NCBI GenBank assembly: GCA_902768715.1 | Contig: CACXMH010000034.1 | Coordinates: 1-40,267, forward strand | DNA: 40,267 nucleotides | Reading direction: 5' to 3' | From: Fibrobacter succinogenes | GTDB taxonomy: Bacteria > Fibrobacterota > Fibrobacteria > Fibrobacterales > Fibrobacteraceae | Part shown: in pieces, positions 32,340 through 40,267 of the stretch | Position numbering within the stretch: the first letter of the stretch is position 1 | Layout of the letters: each line of letters opens with the position of its first letter | Notes under the pieces: model-generated | Told to the model about the DNA's origin: nothing | Seen by the model: the letters and a program-made list of their open reading frames with translations, nothing else | The model's database searches: none | Translations under genes and position numbers: made by a program

Positions 32340-33749
32340 TTAGCGGTTTTCGAGAAGTTTCTGCACGGACTGCGCGAACTTCTCCAGACTCGGGTCTCTC
32401 GCCCCCATCAGCAAGATGGTGTCGCCGGGCTGGGCGTATTCCACCATCTTCTTGGCGCATTCGTTGCGGTCGGCGATGTAGATGGCTTCGCAACCCCTGA
32501 GAAGCAGGTCATCGGCCAGGTCACCAGCGCTGATGTCGCGGGTGACGGTGCCGCCGGCGTAGTAGATTTCGCTGAAGAACATCACGTCGTTTTCACGGTC
32601 GTCGTCAAAGTCCTTGGGGCGGAGCGCCTTGGCGATAAATTCCACAAGGTCTTTGCGCAAGAAGCGTGTAGGGCCGAATCCATGGGGCTGGAACCAGGCG
32701 ATAACGCGGCCCTCGGTAAAGTCCTGGGCGCTTCTAATGCTTGCGGCAATCTTTGCCGGATTGTGGGCGAAGTCGTCCACCAGAGTCACGCCGTTGAATG
32801 TCCCTAAAATCTGGTGACGGCGGAACACTCCGGGGAATGTGGCAAGGGCGTCAGCGCAAGTATGCAGCGTTACCCCTGCGCGGAGTGCGGCAGCCGTTGC
32901 GGCCAGGGCGTTTTCCATATTATGCTTGCCCGGCAGCGGCACCACAAATTTCACCAGTTCTGCATTGTGACGCACGCGGAACTGTATGGAGGTTCCGACA
33001 GACTTGAAGTCCGTGCCCTGCACGCCTACATAATTTTCAAAACCAAAATCGAATTCGCGACCGGCGCTGAATTTCTTGGCCAGCGGGTGGGCGTCGTTCA
33101 CGATCAGAATTTTTCCGTTGTCCAAAATGTTATGGCTGAACTTGAGGAAAATTTCCTGAAGTTCGTCCATTTCTTTGTGATCCTTATCGACATTCAGAAT
33201 CAGGCCGATTTCGGGTTCGTAACGCACCAGCGTTCCGTCGCTTTCGTCCGCCTCAACCACCAGCCACTGCCCCTTGCCACTCACTGCGTTACCAATCTTG
33301 CCTTCTTTCTGCAAATTCACGAGACCCGCCCCCGTCATCACCGACGGCTGGAGGCCCGCATATTGCAAAATGTGGTAAATCATGGCGGTCACGGTAGATT
33401 TTCCGCTGGTTCCCGAAACGGCAATCGTGCGAGCTTCCTTCGAAATTTTCGCCAGCATTTCGCTACGGTGCATCACCGGAATCCCGAGTTCCTTGGCACG
33501 CTTGAGGTCCGGGTTCGAATCTTCGATAGCGGTACTCACCACCACAGCATTCAAACCAGCAACCACGCCTGAGCCGTCTTGCGGATAGCACTTGACGCCA
33601 CATTCTTCGAGCTGACTCATCACAAGCGGCTTTTCTGCCGCACCGAACTGGCGGTCAGACCCGCTAATAGAAGCACCCTTGCCAACCAAATACTGGGCGA
33701 TGGCACTCATACCTACGCCCGCAACACCGATAAAAAAGTAAGATTCCAT
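32340..33749 (-). CDS. MurC/Mpl-like Mur ligase with variant P-loop
   Basis: A 469-residue Mur-ligase-family protein, probably joining L-alanine or a peptide to UDP-MurNAc. The order of domains matches MurC: N-terminal FIGVAGVGMSAIAQYL, ATP loop GTSGKST (113-119), EADESDGTLVRYEPE, PGKHNMENALAATAA (273-287), and the C-terminal VDDFAHNPAKIAASI. Two normally conserved positions differ: MurC has GTHGKTT and DDYGHHPTE/DDFAHHPT. So it may be a paralogue with another substrate, or a divergent MurC. TACATTAT lies 5 nt before the ATG, matching the leaderless pattern. There is no close neighbour of the cell-division cluster. Confidence 0.75.
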   Translation of the reverse strand: MESYFFIGVAGVGMSAIAQYLVGKGASISGSDRQFGAAEKPLVMSQLEECGVKCYPQDGSGVVAGLNAVVVSTAIEDSNPDLKRAKELGIPVMHRSEMLAKISKEARTIAVSGTSGKSTVTAMIYHILQYAGLQPSVMTGAGLVNLQKEGKIGNAVSGKGQWLVVEADESDGTLVRYEPEIGLILNVDKDHKEMDELQEIFLKFSHNILDNGKILIVNDAHPLAKKFSAGREFDFGFENYVGVQGTDFKSVGTSIQFRVRHNAELVKFVVPLPGKHNMENALAATAAALRAGVTLHTCADALATFPGVFRRHQILGTFNGVTLVDDFAHNPAKIAASIRSAQDFTEGRVIAWFQPHGFGPTRFLRKDLVEFIAKALRPKDFDDDRENDVMFFSEIYYAGGTVTRDISAGDLADDLLLRGCEAIYIADRNECAKKMVEYAQPGDTILLMGARDPSLEKFAQSVQKLLENR

Positions 33750-33796
33750 GACAAATAATGTAGAAATTAACTGTTAATAAAAAATTAAGCAAGAAA

Positions 33797-33830
33797 ATCC
33801 TTCGACTCGTTTCACTCGCCCAGGATAACA
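33797..33830. repeat. Degenerate short copy of the palindromic intergenic repeat
   Basis: ATCCTTCGACTCG ... CAGGATAACA corresponds to one arm of the element at 9130-9223 with some changes. A heptamer array follows directly. Confidence 0.55.
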
Positions 33831-33842
33831 CACTTACAATTT

Positions 33843-33870
33843 CACATTACACATTACACACTACACACCT
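33843..33870. repeat. Heptanucleotide repeat array, word CACATTA
   Basis: Four 7-mers, CACATTA twice and then CACACTA and CACACCT, in exact register, followed by C- and T-rich tracts. It lies upstream of the polyamine operon promoter box. Confidence 0.65.
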
Positions 33871-33889
33871 CCCCCCTCCCCCTTTTTTT

Positions 33890-33897
33890 TATATTAG
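33890..33897 (+). promoter_or_regulatory. Putative -7/-10 box of the polyamine operon (TATATTAG)
   Basis: TATATTAG after a T tract, 38 bases before the ATG at 33935. AAGGA (33919-33923) provides the ribosome-binding site. Confidence 0.4.
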
Positions 33898-33934
33898 TGC
33901 CACTACAAACACCTTTACAAGGAACAAACAAAAA

Positions 33935-35209
33935 ATGGCAAGAGCATTGATTATCGGTTGTGGCGCTGTCGCCACGGTTGCTATCAAGAAGTGCTGCACG
34001 GCAAGCGAAGTGTTCAGCGAAATCTGCATCGCTAGCCGCCACCGCGAAAACTGCGAGAAGCTCGCTCAGGAACTGCGCCCGAACACAAAGACGGTCATCA
34101 CGACTGCCGCTGTGGATGCGGACAAGGCCGAAAATGTCTCTAAGCTCATCAAGGAATACAAGCCCGACCTAGTGATGAACATTGCGCTCCCGTACCAGGA
34201 CCTCGCCATCATGGACGCCTGCCTGGAATGCGGCGTGAACTACATGGACACGGCGAACTACGAGCCCGAAAACATCGACGATCCAGAATGGCGCAAGGTC
34301 TATGACAAGCGTTGCAAGGAACAGGGGTTCAGTGCCTACTTCGACTACAGCTGGCAGTGGGCTTACAAGGAAAAGTTTGAAAAGGCCGGCCTCACGGCAC
34401 TGCTCGGTTCCGGCTTTGACCCGGGTGTTTCCCAGGCCTACTGCGCCTACGCGTTAAAGCACCAGTTCGACACCATCGAAGAAATTGACATCCTCGACTG
34501 CAACGGCGGCGATCATGGCTACAAGTTCGCCACCAACTTCAACCCCGAAATCAACCTGCGTGAAGTTTCCGCTCCGGGCAGCTACTGGGACACCGACGCA
34601 AACGGCAAGGGCCACTGGGTCGAAATCCCGGCCATGAGCATCAAGCGCGAATACGTGTTTGACGAAGTGGGCAAGAAGGACATGTACCTGTTGCACCACG
34701 AAGAAATCGAATCCCTGGCCCAGAACATCCCGGGCGTGAAGCGCATCCGCTTCTTCATGACCTTTGGCCAGAGTTACCTCGACCACATGCGCTGCCTCGA
34801 AGACGTGGGCATGCTCAGCACCCAGCCCATCAAGTTCCAGGGCCAGGAAATCGTTCCTATCCAGTTCCTCAAGGCTCTCCTTCCGGATCCGGCAAGCCTC
34901 GGCCCCCGCACCGTGGGCAAGACCAACATCGGTTGTATTTTCAAGGGAACCAAGGACGGCAAGCCCAAGACCTACTACCTGTACAACGTATGCGACCACC
35001 AGGAATGCTACAAAGAACTGGGCAGCCAGGCTATCGCCTACACCACCGGCGTTCCGGCCATGTGCGGCGCCATGATGGTGCTCACCGGCAAGTGGAACAA
35101 GCCAGGCGTGCATACTGTGGAAGAATTCGACCCGGATCCGTTCATGGAAGCCCTCACCAAGTACGGCCTCCCCTGGAAGGAAAACTTCAACCCTGTTCTC
35201 GTTGACTAG
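33935..35209 (+). CDS. Carboxy(nor)spermidine dehydrogenase (saccharopine dehydrogenase family)
   Basis: Condenses putrescine (or diaminopropane) with aspartate semialdehyde, using NADPH, to form carboxyspermidine. It has 424 residues: Rossmann start ALIIGCGAVATVAIKKC, ASRHRENCEKLA, NIALPYQDLAIMDACLECGVNYMDTANYE, GSGFDPGVSQAYCAYA and ILDCNGGDHGYKFATNFNPEINLREVSAPGSYW, which fit the bacterial carboxynorspermidine synthase rather than lysine-pathway enzymes. speA follows after 14 bp, which supports the polyamine role. The matching decarboxylase is not in the window. Confidence 0.88.
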   Translation: MARALIIGCGAVATVAIKKCCTASEVFSEICIASRHRENCEKLAQELRPNTKTVITTAAVDADKAENVSKLIKEYKPDLVMNIALPYQDLAIMDACLECGVNYMDTANYEPENIDDPEWRKVYDKRCKEQGFSAYFDYSWQWAYKEKFEKAGLTALLGSGFDPGVSQAYCAYALKHQFDTIEEIDILDCNGGDHGYKFATNFNPEINLREVSAPGSYWDTDANGKGHWVEIPAMSIKREYVFDEVGKKDMYLLHHEEIESLAQNIPGVKRIRFFMTFGQSYLDHMRCLEDVGMLSTQPIKFQGQEIVPIQFLKALLPDPASLGPRTVGKTNIGCIFKGTKDGKPKTYYLYNVCDHQECYKELGSQAIAYTTGVPAMCGAMMVLTGKWNKPGVHTVEEFDPDPFMEALTKYGLPWKENFNPVLVD

Positions 35210-35223
35210 AGAGACCCAGAGCA

Positions 35224-37122
35224 ATGAAAAAATGGCGCATTGACGATTCCCGTGACTTGTACAACGTCAAGGGTTGGGGCGTGAACTTCTTCGACATCAA
35301 CGAGAAGGGCCACGCAACGGTTCACCCGCTCAAGGAAGGCGGTCCGGACATCGACCTGTACGACCTGGTGCAGGAACTTTCGCTCCGCGACGTCTCCACT
35401 CCGATGCTGCTCCGCTTCCCGGATATCCTGGACAGCCGCATCGAGAAGATTAACGAGTGCTTCAACAAGTCCCGCAAGGAATACGGCTTCAAGGGCAGCT
35501 ACTACAGCATTTTCCCCATCAAGGTGAACCAGCAGCGCGCGGTCCTTGAAGAGGTGGTGCGCCACGGCAAAAAGTTCAACATCGGTCTCGAGGCCGGTTC
35601 CAAGCCCGAACTCCACGCGGTGCTTGCCAACATGGACAACCCCGACGCCCTCATCATCTGCAACGGCTACAAGGACGAGGACTTCATCGAACTCGCCCTC
35701 CTCGCGCAGAAGATGGGCAAGAAGATTTTCATCGTCGTCGAAAAGATGAACGAGCTCCACCTGGTGGTGGAACTTTCCCGCCGCATCGGCGTGCGCCCCA
35801 ACATCGGCATCCGCATCAAGCTGGCAAGTTCCGGCAGCGGCAAGTGGGAAGAATCCGGCGGATACCACAGCAAGTTCGGCCTCAATAGTTCCGAACTCCT
35901 GGAAGCGCTGGACTACATCAAGGAAGAGAAAATGGAAGACTGCATGAAGCTCATCCATTTCCACCTGGGTAGCCAGATTACGCATATCCGCAACATCAAG
36001 AACGGCCTTCGCGAAATTTCGCAGTTCTACATCCAGATTCGCCAGATGGGCATGAACCTGGAATTCGTGGACGTGGGCGGCGGCCTGGGCGTTGACTACG
36101 ACGGCACCCGCAGCACCAACGCGAGCTCCGTGAACTATTCCATCCAGGAATACGCAAACGACGTGGTGTACGCGCTTTACGAGGCCTGCGAAGAGGTGAA
36201 CCTCCCGCACCCGAACATCATCGCGGAATCGGGCCGCGCCCTTTCGGCGCACCATTCCATTTTGGTGTTCAACATTCTGGAAACGGCGAGCCAGGCGTTC
36301 TTCGACGACGAGGAACACGAGATTGGCGACGACGCTCCCGATGCACTGAAGGACCTCTACGGAATCTACAAGGGACTTTCCCCCAAGAACCTGCTGGAAA
36401 GCTGGCACGATGCCATGCAGCTAAACGACGACGTGCTGAGCGGTTTCAAGGTGGGCGATTATGATTTGCCGACCCGCGCCATGAGCGAACGCCTGTTCTG
36501 GAGCATCGCCCGCGAGGTGAACCAGATTGCATCCGAGCTGCGCCACCCGCCTTACGAACTGGCGGAACTCCCGCGCTTGCTTGCCGAAAAGTACTTCGGC
36601 AACTTCAGCTTGTTCCAGAGCCTGCCCGACAGCTGGGCTATCGACCAGATTTTCCCGGTGATGCCTATCCAGCGCCTGGACGAGGAACCCACGGTGGAAA
36701 CCACCATCCAGGACGTGACCTGCGACAGCGACGGAAAGATTGCGCTCTTTATCCGTGGCGGCGACGTAAGCCACACGCTCCCGCTCCACAAGCTCAAGAA
36801 GAACGAGCCCTACTACATCGCCGTCTATCTCGTGGGGGCCTACCAGGAAATCCTCGGTGACCTGCACAACCTCTTCGGTGACACCAACGCCGTCCACATC
36901 GTCTGTAACGACCAGGGCGGCTACGAAATCGAGAAGGTCATTGACGGCGAATCCGTAGAAGACGTGCTGGACTACGTGAGCTTCAGCGACAAGGCCCTGG
37001 TGCGCAACATGGAAAACTGGGTGACCCGCTCCGTGAAGGAAGGGAAAATCAGCCTACAAGAAGGCAAGGAATTCCTAAACATCTACCGCAGCGGCCTGTA
37101 CGGATATACGTATCTGGAGTAA
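35224..37122 (+). CDS. speA: Biosynthetic arginine decarboxylase
   Basis: A PLP enzyme turning arginine into agmatine, the entry to putrescine and spermidine synthesis. It has 632 residues, normal for the SpeA type. Visible are SIFPIKVNQQRAVLEE with the PLP Lys100, GLEAGSKPELHAVL, HFHLGSQITHIRNI, VDVGGGLGVDYDGTRS and the ESGRA motif, followed by the long SpeA-specific C-terminal part (YPVMPIQRLDEEP-like region and VSFSDKALVRNMENWV). It is the second gene of an operon with the carboxyspermidine dehydrogenase. It converges on thiD with only a 2-bp gap. Confidence 0.95.
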   Translation: MKKWRIDDSRDLYNVKGWGVNFFDINEKGHATVHPLKEGGPDIDLYDLVQELSLRDVSTPMLLRFPDILDSRIEKINECFNKSRKEYGFKGSYYSIFPIKVNQQRAVLEEVVRHGKKFNIGLEAGSKPELHAVLANMDNPDALIICNGYKDEDFIELALLAQKMGKKIFIVVEKMNELHLVVELSRRIGVRPNIGIRIKLASSGSGKWEESGGYHSKFGLNSSELLEALDYIKEEKMEDCMKLIHFHLGSQITHIRNIKNGLREISQFYIQIRQMGMNLEFVDVGGGLGVDYDGTRSTNASSVNYSIQEYANDVVYALYEACEEVNLPHPNIIAESGRALSAHHSILVFNILETASQAFFDDEEHEIGDDAPDALKDLYGIYKGLSPKNLLESWHDAMQLNDDVLSGFKVGDYDLPTRAMSERLFWSIAREVNQIASELRHPPYELAELPRLLAEKYFGNFSLFQSLPDSWAIDQIFPVMPIQRLDEEPTVETTIQDVTCDSDGKIALFIRGGDVSHTLPLHKLKKNEPYYIAVYLVGAYQEILGDLHNLFGDTNAVHIVCNDQGGYEIEKVIDGESVEDVLDYVSFSDKALVRNMENWVTRSVKEGKISLQEGKEFLNIYRSGLYGYTYLE

Positions 37123-37124
37123 AC

Positions 37125-37862
37125 CTAGCGCAAAAAGCCCAGGCGGCCCTCGCCAGTCTGTAAGAATCTATCCATATAGTCTTTGGCCGCCTGACAAGCC
37201 TCGGGTAGACTTTTGCCCAAAGCAACATTGGCAAGGATTGCCGACGAAAGGTGACAGCCTGTACCGTGCTTATCGACCCCCTGAAGGCGTGGCGATGCAA
37301 ACTTGAACTGTCCTTCGGCAGTCCAGAGGGTATCTACCGCTTCGTTCCCTTGGGAATGCCCGCCCTTCAGAAGCAGGGCAAAATCCTTGCCCAGCGTGAT
37401 TTCGTCTCGAGAGGCCGACAGGCCGAACCCGAAAAGGGCGAACTCGTCTTGATTTGGCGTAATCAGGTCCAGGCGTTTCATGATGGGCACAAAGTCGTCT
37501 TGGTCCATGTTCCGCAAAAAACGGTAACCCGCACTAGCACTGGCCACCGGGTCCCACAAGATGAAGGCGTCCGGCGATTTTTCCCGAACTAAATCAACAA
37601 TGCGGCCAAGATTCTTGGCGTGATCCACCATGCCAATCTTTACATACTTGAAGGTATAGGACTTGAACAGGGTAGAAAGTTGAGCCTCGATACGGTCCCA
37701 GATGACCCAGCCGGGAGTTACGAACTCGTTTTCGTTCTGCTCCGTCATGGCGGTGCACACGGCCTCGCCATAGACCCCGAAATGGGCCATGGTCATTACA
37801 TCAGCGAGGATTCCCGCACCTGCAGAGCCATCGAAACCGGCAATCGTGAGTGCCCTTGTCAT
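37125..37862 (-). CDS. thiD: Hydroxymethylpyrimidine/phosphomethylpyrimidine kinase
   Basis: A ribokinase-fold kinase making HMP-PP for thiamine synthesis. From the ATG at 37860-37862: ALTIAGFDGSAGAGILADVMTMAHFGVYGEAVCTAMTEQN, WDPVASASAG, LITPNQDEFALFG, LLKGGH and the anion-hole motif GTGCHLSSAILANVALG. The usual Ser in GSDSSGGAG is FDGSAGAG here. A pyridoxal-kinase activity cannot be excluded. The frame extends upstream to 37904; the other plausible start is Met at 37869-37871 (MEKM), since GGAG overlaps it and TATTTTAG lies 7 nt before it. It is divergent from ddl. Confidence 0.82.
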   Translation of the reverse strand: MTRALTIAGFDGSAGAGILADVMTMAHFGVYGEAVCTAMTEQNENEFVTPGWVIWDRIEAQLSTLFKSYTFKYVKIGMVDHAKNLGRIVDLVREKSPDAFILWDPVASASAGYRFLRNMDQDDFVPIMKRLDLITPNQDEFALFGFGLSASRDEITLGKDFALLLKGGHSQGNEAVDTLWTAEGQFKFASPRLQGVDKHGTGCHLSSAILANVALGKSLPEACQAAKDYMDRFLQTGEGRLGFLR

Positions 37863-37929
37863 TTTCTCCATACGGTTTCTAAAATACATAAAAATCGCAG
37901 GCAAAACGGTTTTTCGCCTGCAAAATATC

Positions 37930-37937
37930 TACATTTT
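37930..37937 (+). promoter_or_regulatory. Possible -7/-10 box of ddl (TACATTTT)
   Basis: TACATTTT lies 26 bases before the ddl ATG, with AAAGGAA between them. It is a weaker match to TAnnTTTG than the boxes of apt, argH and cimA. Confidence 0.3.
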
Positions 37938-37963
37938 TCTTGTCATTTTTAAAGGAATTGAAA

Positions 37964-38998
37964 ATGCCCCGTTTACGCGTTTTAGTTTTGATGGGCGGCC
38001 CCTCCACAGAGCACGATGTCTCCGTAGTGAGCGGCACCGGCGTGGTCCGCGCCATGGACCCCGAAAAGTACAACATCCACCCCATATTGATTGACAAGGA
38101 CGGAACCTGGCACTGGTCCGCAAGGGAACTTTCCCCCTATCAGAAAGACAACTTCTCCGTCAATTATTTCCGCTCCCTGGAAGGCTCCGCCGCCGTGACC
38201 AAAAAATCTCCGGCCCTTTCGGAACTGCCCTCCGCAGACATCGCCTTCTTGGCCCTCCACGGCAAGTGGGGCGAAGACGGACACATCCAGGCCATGCTTG
38301 AAAACTGGGGTATTCCCTACACCGGTTGTGGCCTTTTGGCTTCTGCCCTCGCCATGGACAAGATCAAGTCCAAGGAAATCTACAAGGCAAACGGAGTCCC
38401 CACTCCCCCCTACCGCGTGATTTTCAAGCACGACTTCAACGGCGACACCCTGGTAAGTGTCTCTGACGAGCTTGGATTCCCCCTGGTCATCAAGGACCCC
38501 CTGGGCGGCTCCAGCATCGGTATCGGCATCGCCAAGGATTTGGACGAGGCCGGCAAGATTGCGACGGACCTGTTCAAGGATTCCGACCGTCTGCTTTGCG
38601 AAAAATTCATCGCCGGCGAAGAAGCCAGCTGTGGATACATCGAAGGGGAAAAGCCCCTGCCGCCTACCGAAATGCGCATGACCACCCGCGAGTACTTTGA
38701 CTACGAAGCCAAGTACAACGGCGAATGCCAGGAGGTGACTCCGGCCGAATTCAAGCCCGAACTCACCGCCCGCATCCAGGAACTGGTGAAGAACGCCCAC
38801 TACGCCTTGGGCGGTGCCGGCTACAGCCGTACCGACGTGCGTATCGACAAGGAAGGGAACCTGTGGGCCATCGAGACCAACACCCTGCCCGGCATGACTC
38901 CCACGTCACTGCTCCCGCAGCAGGCGGCCTGCAACGGCATCACCTATTCCAGCCTCATTGACCTGATTATCGACAAGAGCCTTACTATCAGAAGGTAA
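37964..38998 (+). CDS. ddl: D-alanine--D-alanine ligase
   Basis: Joins two D-alanines for the peptidoglycan stem, an ATP-grasp enzyme. It has 344 residues from the ATG at 37964, chosen because AAAGGAATTGAAA precedes it and the family begins at RVLVLMGGPSTEHDVSVVSG. Further motifs are LHGKWGEDGHIQAMLENWGIPYTGCG, AMDKIKSKEIYKANGVPTPPY, VIKDPLGGSSIGIGI, and the C-terminal GAGYSRTDVRIDKEGNLWAIETNTLPGMTPTSLLPQQA, with metal- and product-binding residues. It is followed by a heptamer array and tsaB. Confidence 0.95.
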   Translation: MPRLRVLVLMGGPSTEHDVSVVSGTGVVRAMDPEKYNIHPILIDKDGTWHWSARELSPYQKDNFSVNYFRSLEGSAAVTKKSPALSELPSADIAFLALHGKWGEDGHIQAMLENWGIPYTGCGLLASALAMDKIKSKEIYKANGVPTPPYRVIFKHDFNGDTLVSVSDELGFPLVIKDPLGGSSIGIGIAKDLDEAGKIATDLFKDSDRLLCEKFIAGEEASCGYIEGEKPLPPTEMRMTTREYFDYEAKYNGECQEVTPAEFKPELTARIQELVKNAHYALGGAGYSRTDVRIDKEGNLWAIETNTLPGMTPTSLLPQQAACNGITYSSLIDLIIDKSLTIRR

Positions 38999-39004
38999 AA
39001 TCAA

Positions 39005-39071
39005 TGTGTAGTGTGAAATGAGGAATGACAAATTATCACATTACACATCCCACATTACACACCTCACACTC
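39005..39071. repeat. Head-to-head heptanucleotide arrays, words TGTGNAN and CACATTA
   Basis: Four 7-mers in one sense (TGTGTAG, TGTGAAA, TGAGGAA, TGACAAA), TTAT, then five in the opposite sense (CACATTA, CACATCC, CACATTA, CACACCT, CACACTC). They can pair into an imperfect hairpin. The array fills the whole ddl-tsaB gap and ends 2 bases before the tsaB ATG. Confidence 0.7.
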
Positions 39072-39073
39072 CC

Positions 39074-39715
39074 ATGTCCTTTGACCTCTTCGTAGACACC
39101 TCCCGGAAGGGAATTTCCATAGCCATCGCGGGCCCAACCGGCGAAGGGCACGAAGGAACATTCTACAAAGAAATCGTTGATCCCGAAGCCCGGGGCGAGA
39201 CCCTCAGCAAGAGCCTGGACAATCTACTGGAACAAAGCGGCATCGCCCTCCAGGATATCGGCCGGGTCATGGTGACTCTCGGGCCGGGCTCCTTTAGCGG
39301 TCTCAGGACCGGCGTGGCCTTTTGCCAGGGCATCTGCTTCAGCGGAGCCCGCAAGCTCTACGGAGTATCGACCCTAGAGGCCCTGGAATGCTTTTCCGAG
39401 GCCCCTGACACAGCTGTCGTGGTAAAGGCCCGAAAAGATTACTGGTACCTGCGGCTCTGCGGTCAGGAATCCTTCGACTCTACAGAAGAGGTTCTTTCAA
39501 AACTCTGTGCGAAAGAACCCAAGTTCGTCGTGGTTGACTCTACCGCCCGTGACGACACCCGTTTAACAGAATTTTTTACTGCCAAGGGTGTGAAAACCGT
39601 TCTCGACGAAGGCAATCCCCTAAGCCTCTGGGCCAAGCTTTTCGAGAAGCATCAACCGTCCCTGATCCAAGAAGCCAACTACATCCAGCCTTCCTATTTC
39701 GAGAAGGGACACTAA
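39074..39715 (+). CDS. tsaB: tRNA threonylcarbamoyladenosine biosynthesis protein TsaB
   Basis: A 213-residue ASKHA-fold partner of TsaD in t6A37 synthesis. Typical are the start DLFVDTSRKGISIAI, RGETLSKSLDNLLEQSGIALQDIGRVMVTLGPGSFSGLRTGVAFCQG, and VSTLEAL. The C-terminal half is less conserved, as usual. No Shine-Dalgarno sequence precedes the ATG because the gap is filled by a heptamer array. rimI starts 18 bp after its stop, the frequent tsaB-rimI pair. Confidence 0.92.
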   Translation: MSFDLFVDTSRKGISIAIAGPTGEGHEGTFYKEIVDPEARGETLSKSLDNLLEQSGIALQDIGRVMVTLGPGSFSGLRTGVAFCQGICFSGARKLYGVSTLEALECFSEAPDTAVVVKARKDYWYLRLCGQESFDSTEEVLSKLCAKEPKFVVVDSTARDDTRLTEFFTAKGVKTVLDEGNPLSLWAKLFEKHQPSLIQEANYIQPSYFEKGH

Positions 39716-39733
39716 GCTTTAACGGGGGTTACC

Positions 39734-40159
39734 ATGCCAATACGCCCCATGACCGAAGCAAACCTCACCCACGTTTTAGCCCTGCAGTCGGCCCTTGCCT
39801 TCCAAAACTGGAATGAGAAACAATTTCTCTCCGAACTACGGGCAAACTACGCCCTCTGCCTGGTGAACGAAGAAAACGGGGTTTTCGCCGGTTATGCCAT
39901 ATTCCACCTGATGGAAGCCGACTCGGAACTTTTGACCATCGCCGTAGCTCCAGAATTTCAGCGAAAGGGAATCGCTTCGGCACTCTTGCGCCATGGTCTG
40001 GGCAAACTGAATCGAGATAAAGGCGACCACTGCTTTCTGGAAGTCCGCGAAGGAAATTCAAAAGCGAGAGCCCTTTACGAAAAGCACGGATTCCAGGCGT
40101 ACGGCAAGCGGGAACGCTATTACGACGACGGGGAAACGGCTATATTGTACAAGTGGTAG
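39734..40159 (+). CDS. rimI: GNAT acetyltransferase, ribosomal-protein-alanine acetyltransferase type
   Basis: A 141-residue GNAT protein that probably acetylates the N-terminal Ala of ribosomal protein S18. Motif A is LLTIAVAPEFQRKGIASALL (acetyl-CoA pyrophosphate loop QRKGIA), motif B is FLEVREGNSKARALYEKHGFQAYGKRERYY, the usual RimI ending. The gene order after tsaB supports the name. Confidence 0.88.
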   Translation: MPIRPMTEANLTHVLALQSALAFQNWNEKQFLSELRANYALCLVNEENGVFAGYAIFHLMEADSELLTIAVAPEFQRKGIASALLRHGLGKLNRDKGDHCFLEVREGNSKARALYEKHGFQAYGKRERYYDDGETAILYKW

Positions 40160-40180
40160 ATCTGCGCCAAGGAATTCAAC

Positions 40181-40267
40181 ATGCTATTGAAAAAAGACAA
40201 GCGAATCAAAAAGACATCAAAAAAAATTTTCGGCTTTGCCATAGCCATTGCCTTTTTACTGGTGCTG
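40181..40267 (+). CDS. Start of a membrane-anchored or exported protein (3' partial)
   Basis: From ATG 40181, preceded by AAGGA, the frame stays open to the right edge for 29 codons. It begins basic (MLLKKDKRIKKTSKK) and continues hydrophobic (IFGFAIAIAFLLVL), so it is a signal peptide or N-terminal anchor. The protein cannot be identified from this piece. Confidence 0.55.
   Translation, partial: MLLKKDKRIKKTSKKIFGFAIAIAFLLVL

Noticed and set aside
35206-36408. 400-residue minus-strand ORF opposite speA
   Set aside because: A shadow of the GC-rich speA frame with no domain or ribosome-binding site.
33843-39071. Short repeat arrays read as CRISPR
   Set aside because: The units are 7 bp, contiguous and without spacers; no cas genes are seen.

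Overview
The window looks like a chromosomal, mostly core-gene segment of a diderm (Gram-negative) bacterium of the Fibrobacterota/FCB group, most likely a Fibrobacter relative. This is an inference. It rests on the lipoproteins, PorV-like and other outer-membrane barrels, the carboxyspermidine-type polyamine genes, and promoters that look like the Bacteroidetes -7 box (TAnnTTTG). I see no rRNA, tRNA, CRISPR array, transposase, integrase or phage gene.

Layout. 1-3.9 kb: the 3' end of argS, an M29 aminopeptidase, and a YkgJ-like/SprT-like gene pair. 4.0-7.6 kb: a three-gene operon of a TPR lipoprotein, a PorV-like barrel and a cNMP-binding/GGDEF diguanylate cyclase. 7.6-11 kb: a strongly structured intergenic element, then hisD (frameshifted) and cimA. 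11-15 kb: an orphan O-methyltransferase plus ketoacyl-synthase-like gene, apt, and argH (frameshifted by a 68-bp tandem duplication). 15.0-21.3 kb: a tightly packed seven-gene minus-strand operon built round a MotA/MotB-type (ZorA/ZorB-like) membrane motor pair, with a lipoprotein, a beta-helix protein, two unknown helical proteins and a TraB/GumN-like lipoprotein. 21.4-24.1 kb: tadA, a CorC-type protein, ybeY and a small unknown. 24.2-29.6 kb: a FecR-domain protein and a giant beta-helix/linker/outer-membrane-barrel protein. 29.6-33.8 kb: an FAD-dependent protein, an RluA-type pseudouridine synthase and a MurC-like ligase. 33.9-37.1 kb: polyamine genes (carboxy(nor)spermidine dehydrogenase, speA). 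37.1-40.3 kb: thiD, ddl, tsaB, rimI and the start of a membrane protein.

The most interesting material is: (1) the seven-gene motor operon, with gene order X-motA-motB-Y and envelope partners, a candidate undescribed envelope or defence system; (2) two proteins carrying consensus beta-sliding-clamp peptides, a tandem QMDLF/QLDLF at the N-terminus of the SprT-like protease (a bacterial parallel to the PIP box of eukaryotic SPRTN) and QLNLF at the C-terminus of the first helical protein of the motor operon; (3) a set of genes whose -7-like box lies exactly 5 nt before the ATG, predicting leaderless mRNAs; (4) seven-base-period repeat arrays in six gene borders, each with its own word, often running into the 3' ends of ORFs; and (5) a roughly 113-nt multibranched RNA-like element between the diguanylate cyclase and hisD.

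Two biosynthetic genes (hisD, argH) are broken by out-of-frame length changes. These may be real lesions or assembly errors and cannot be resolved from the sequence alone.
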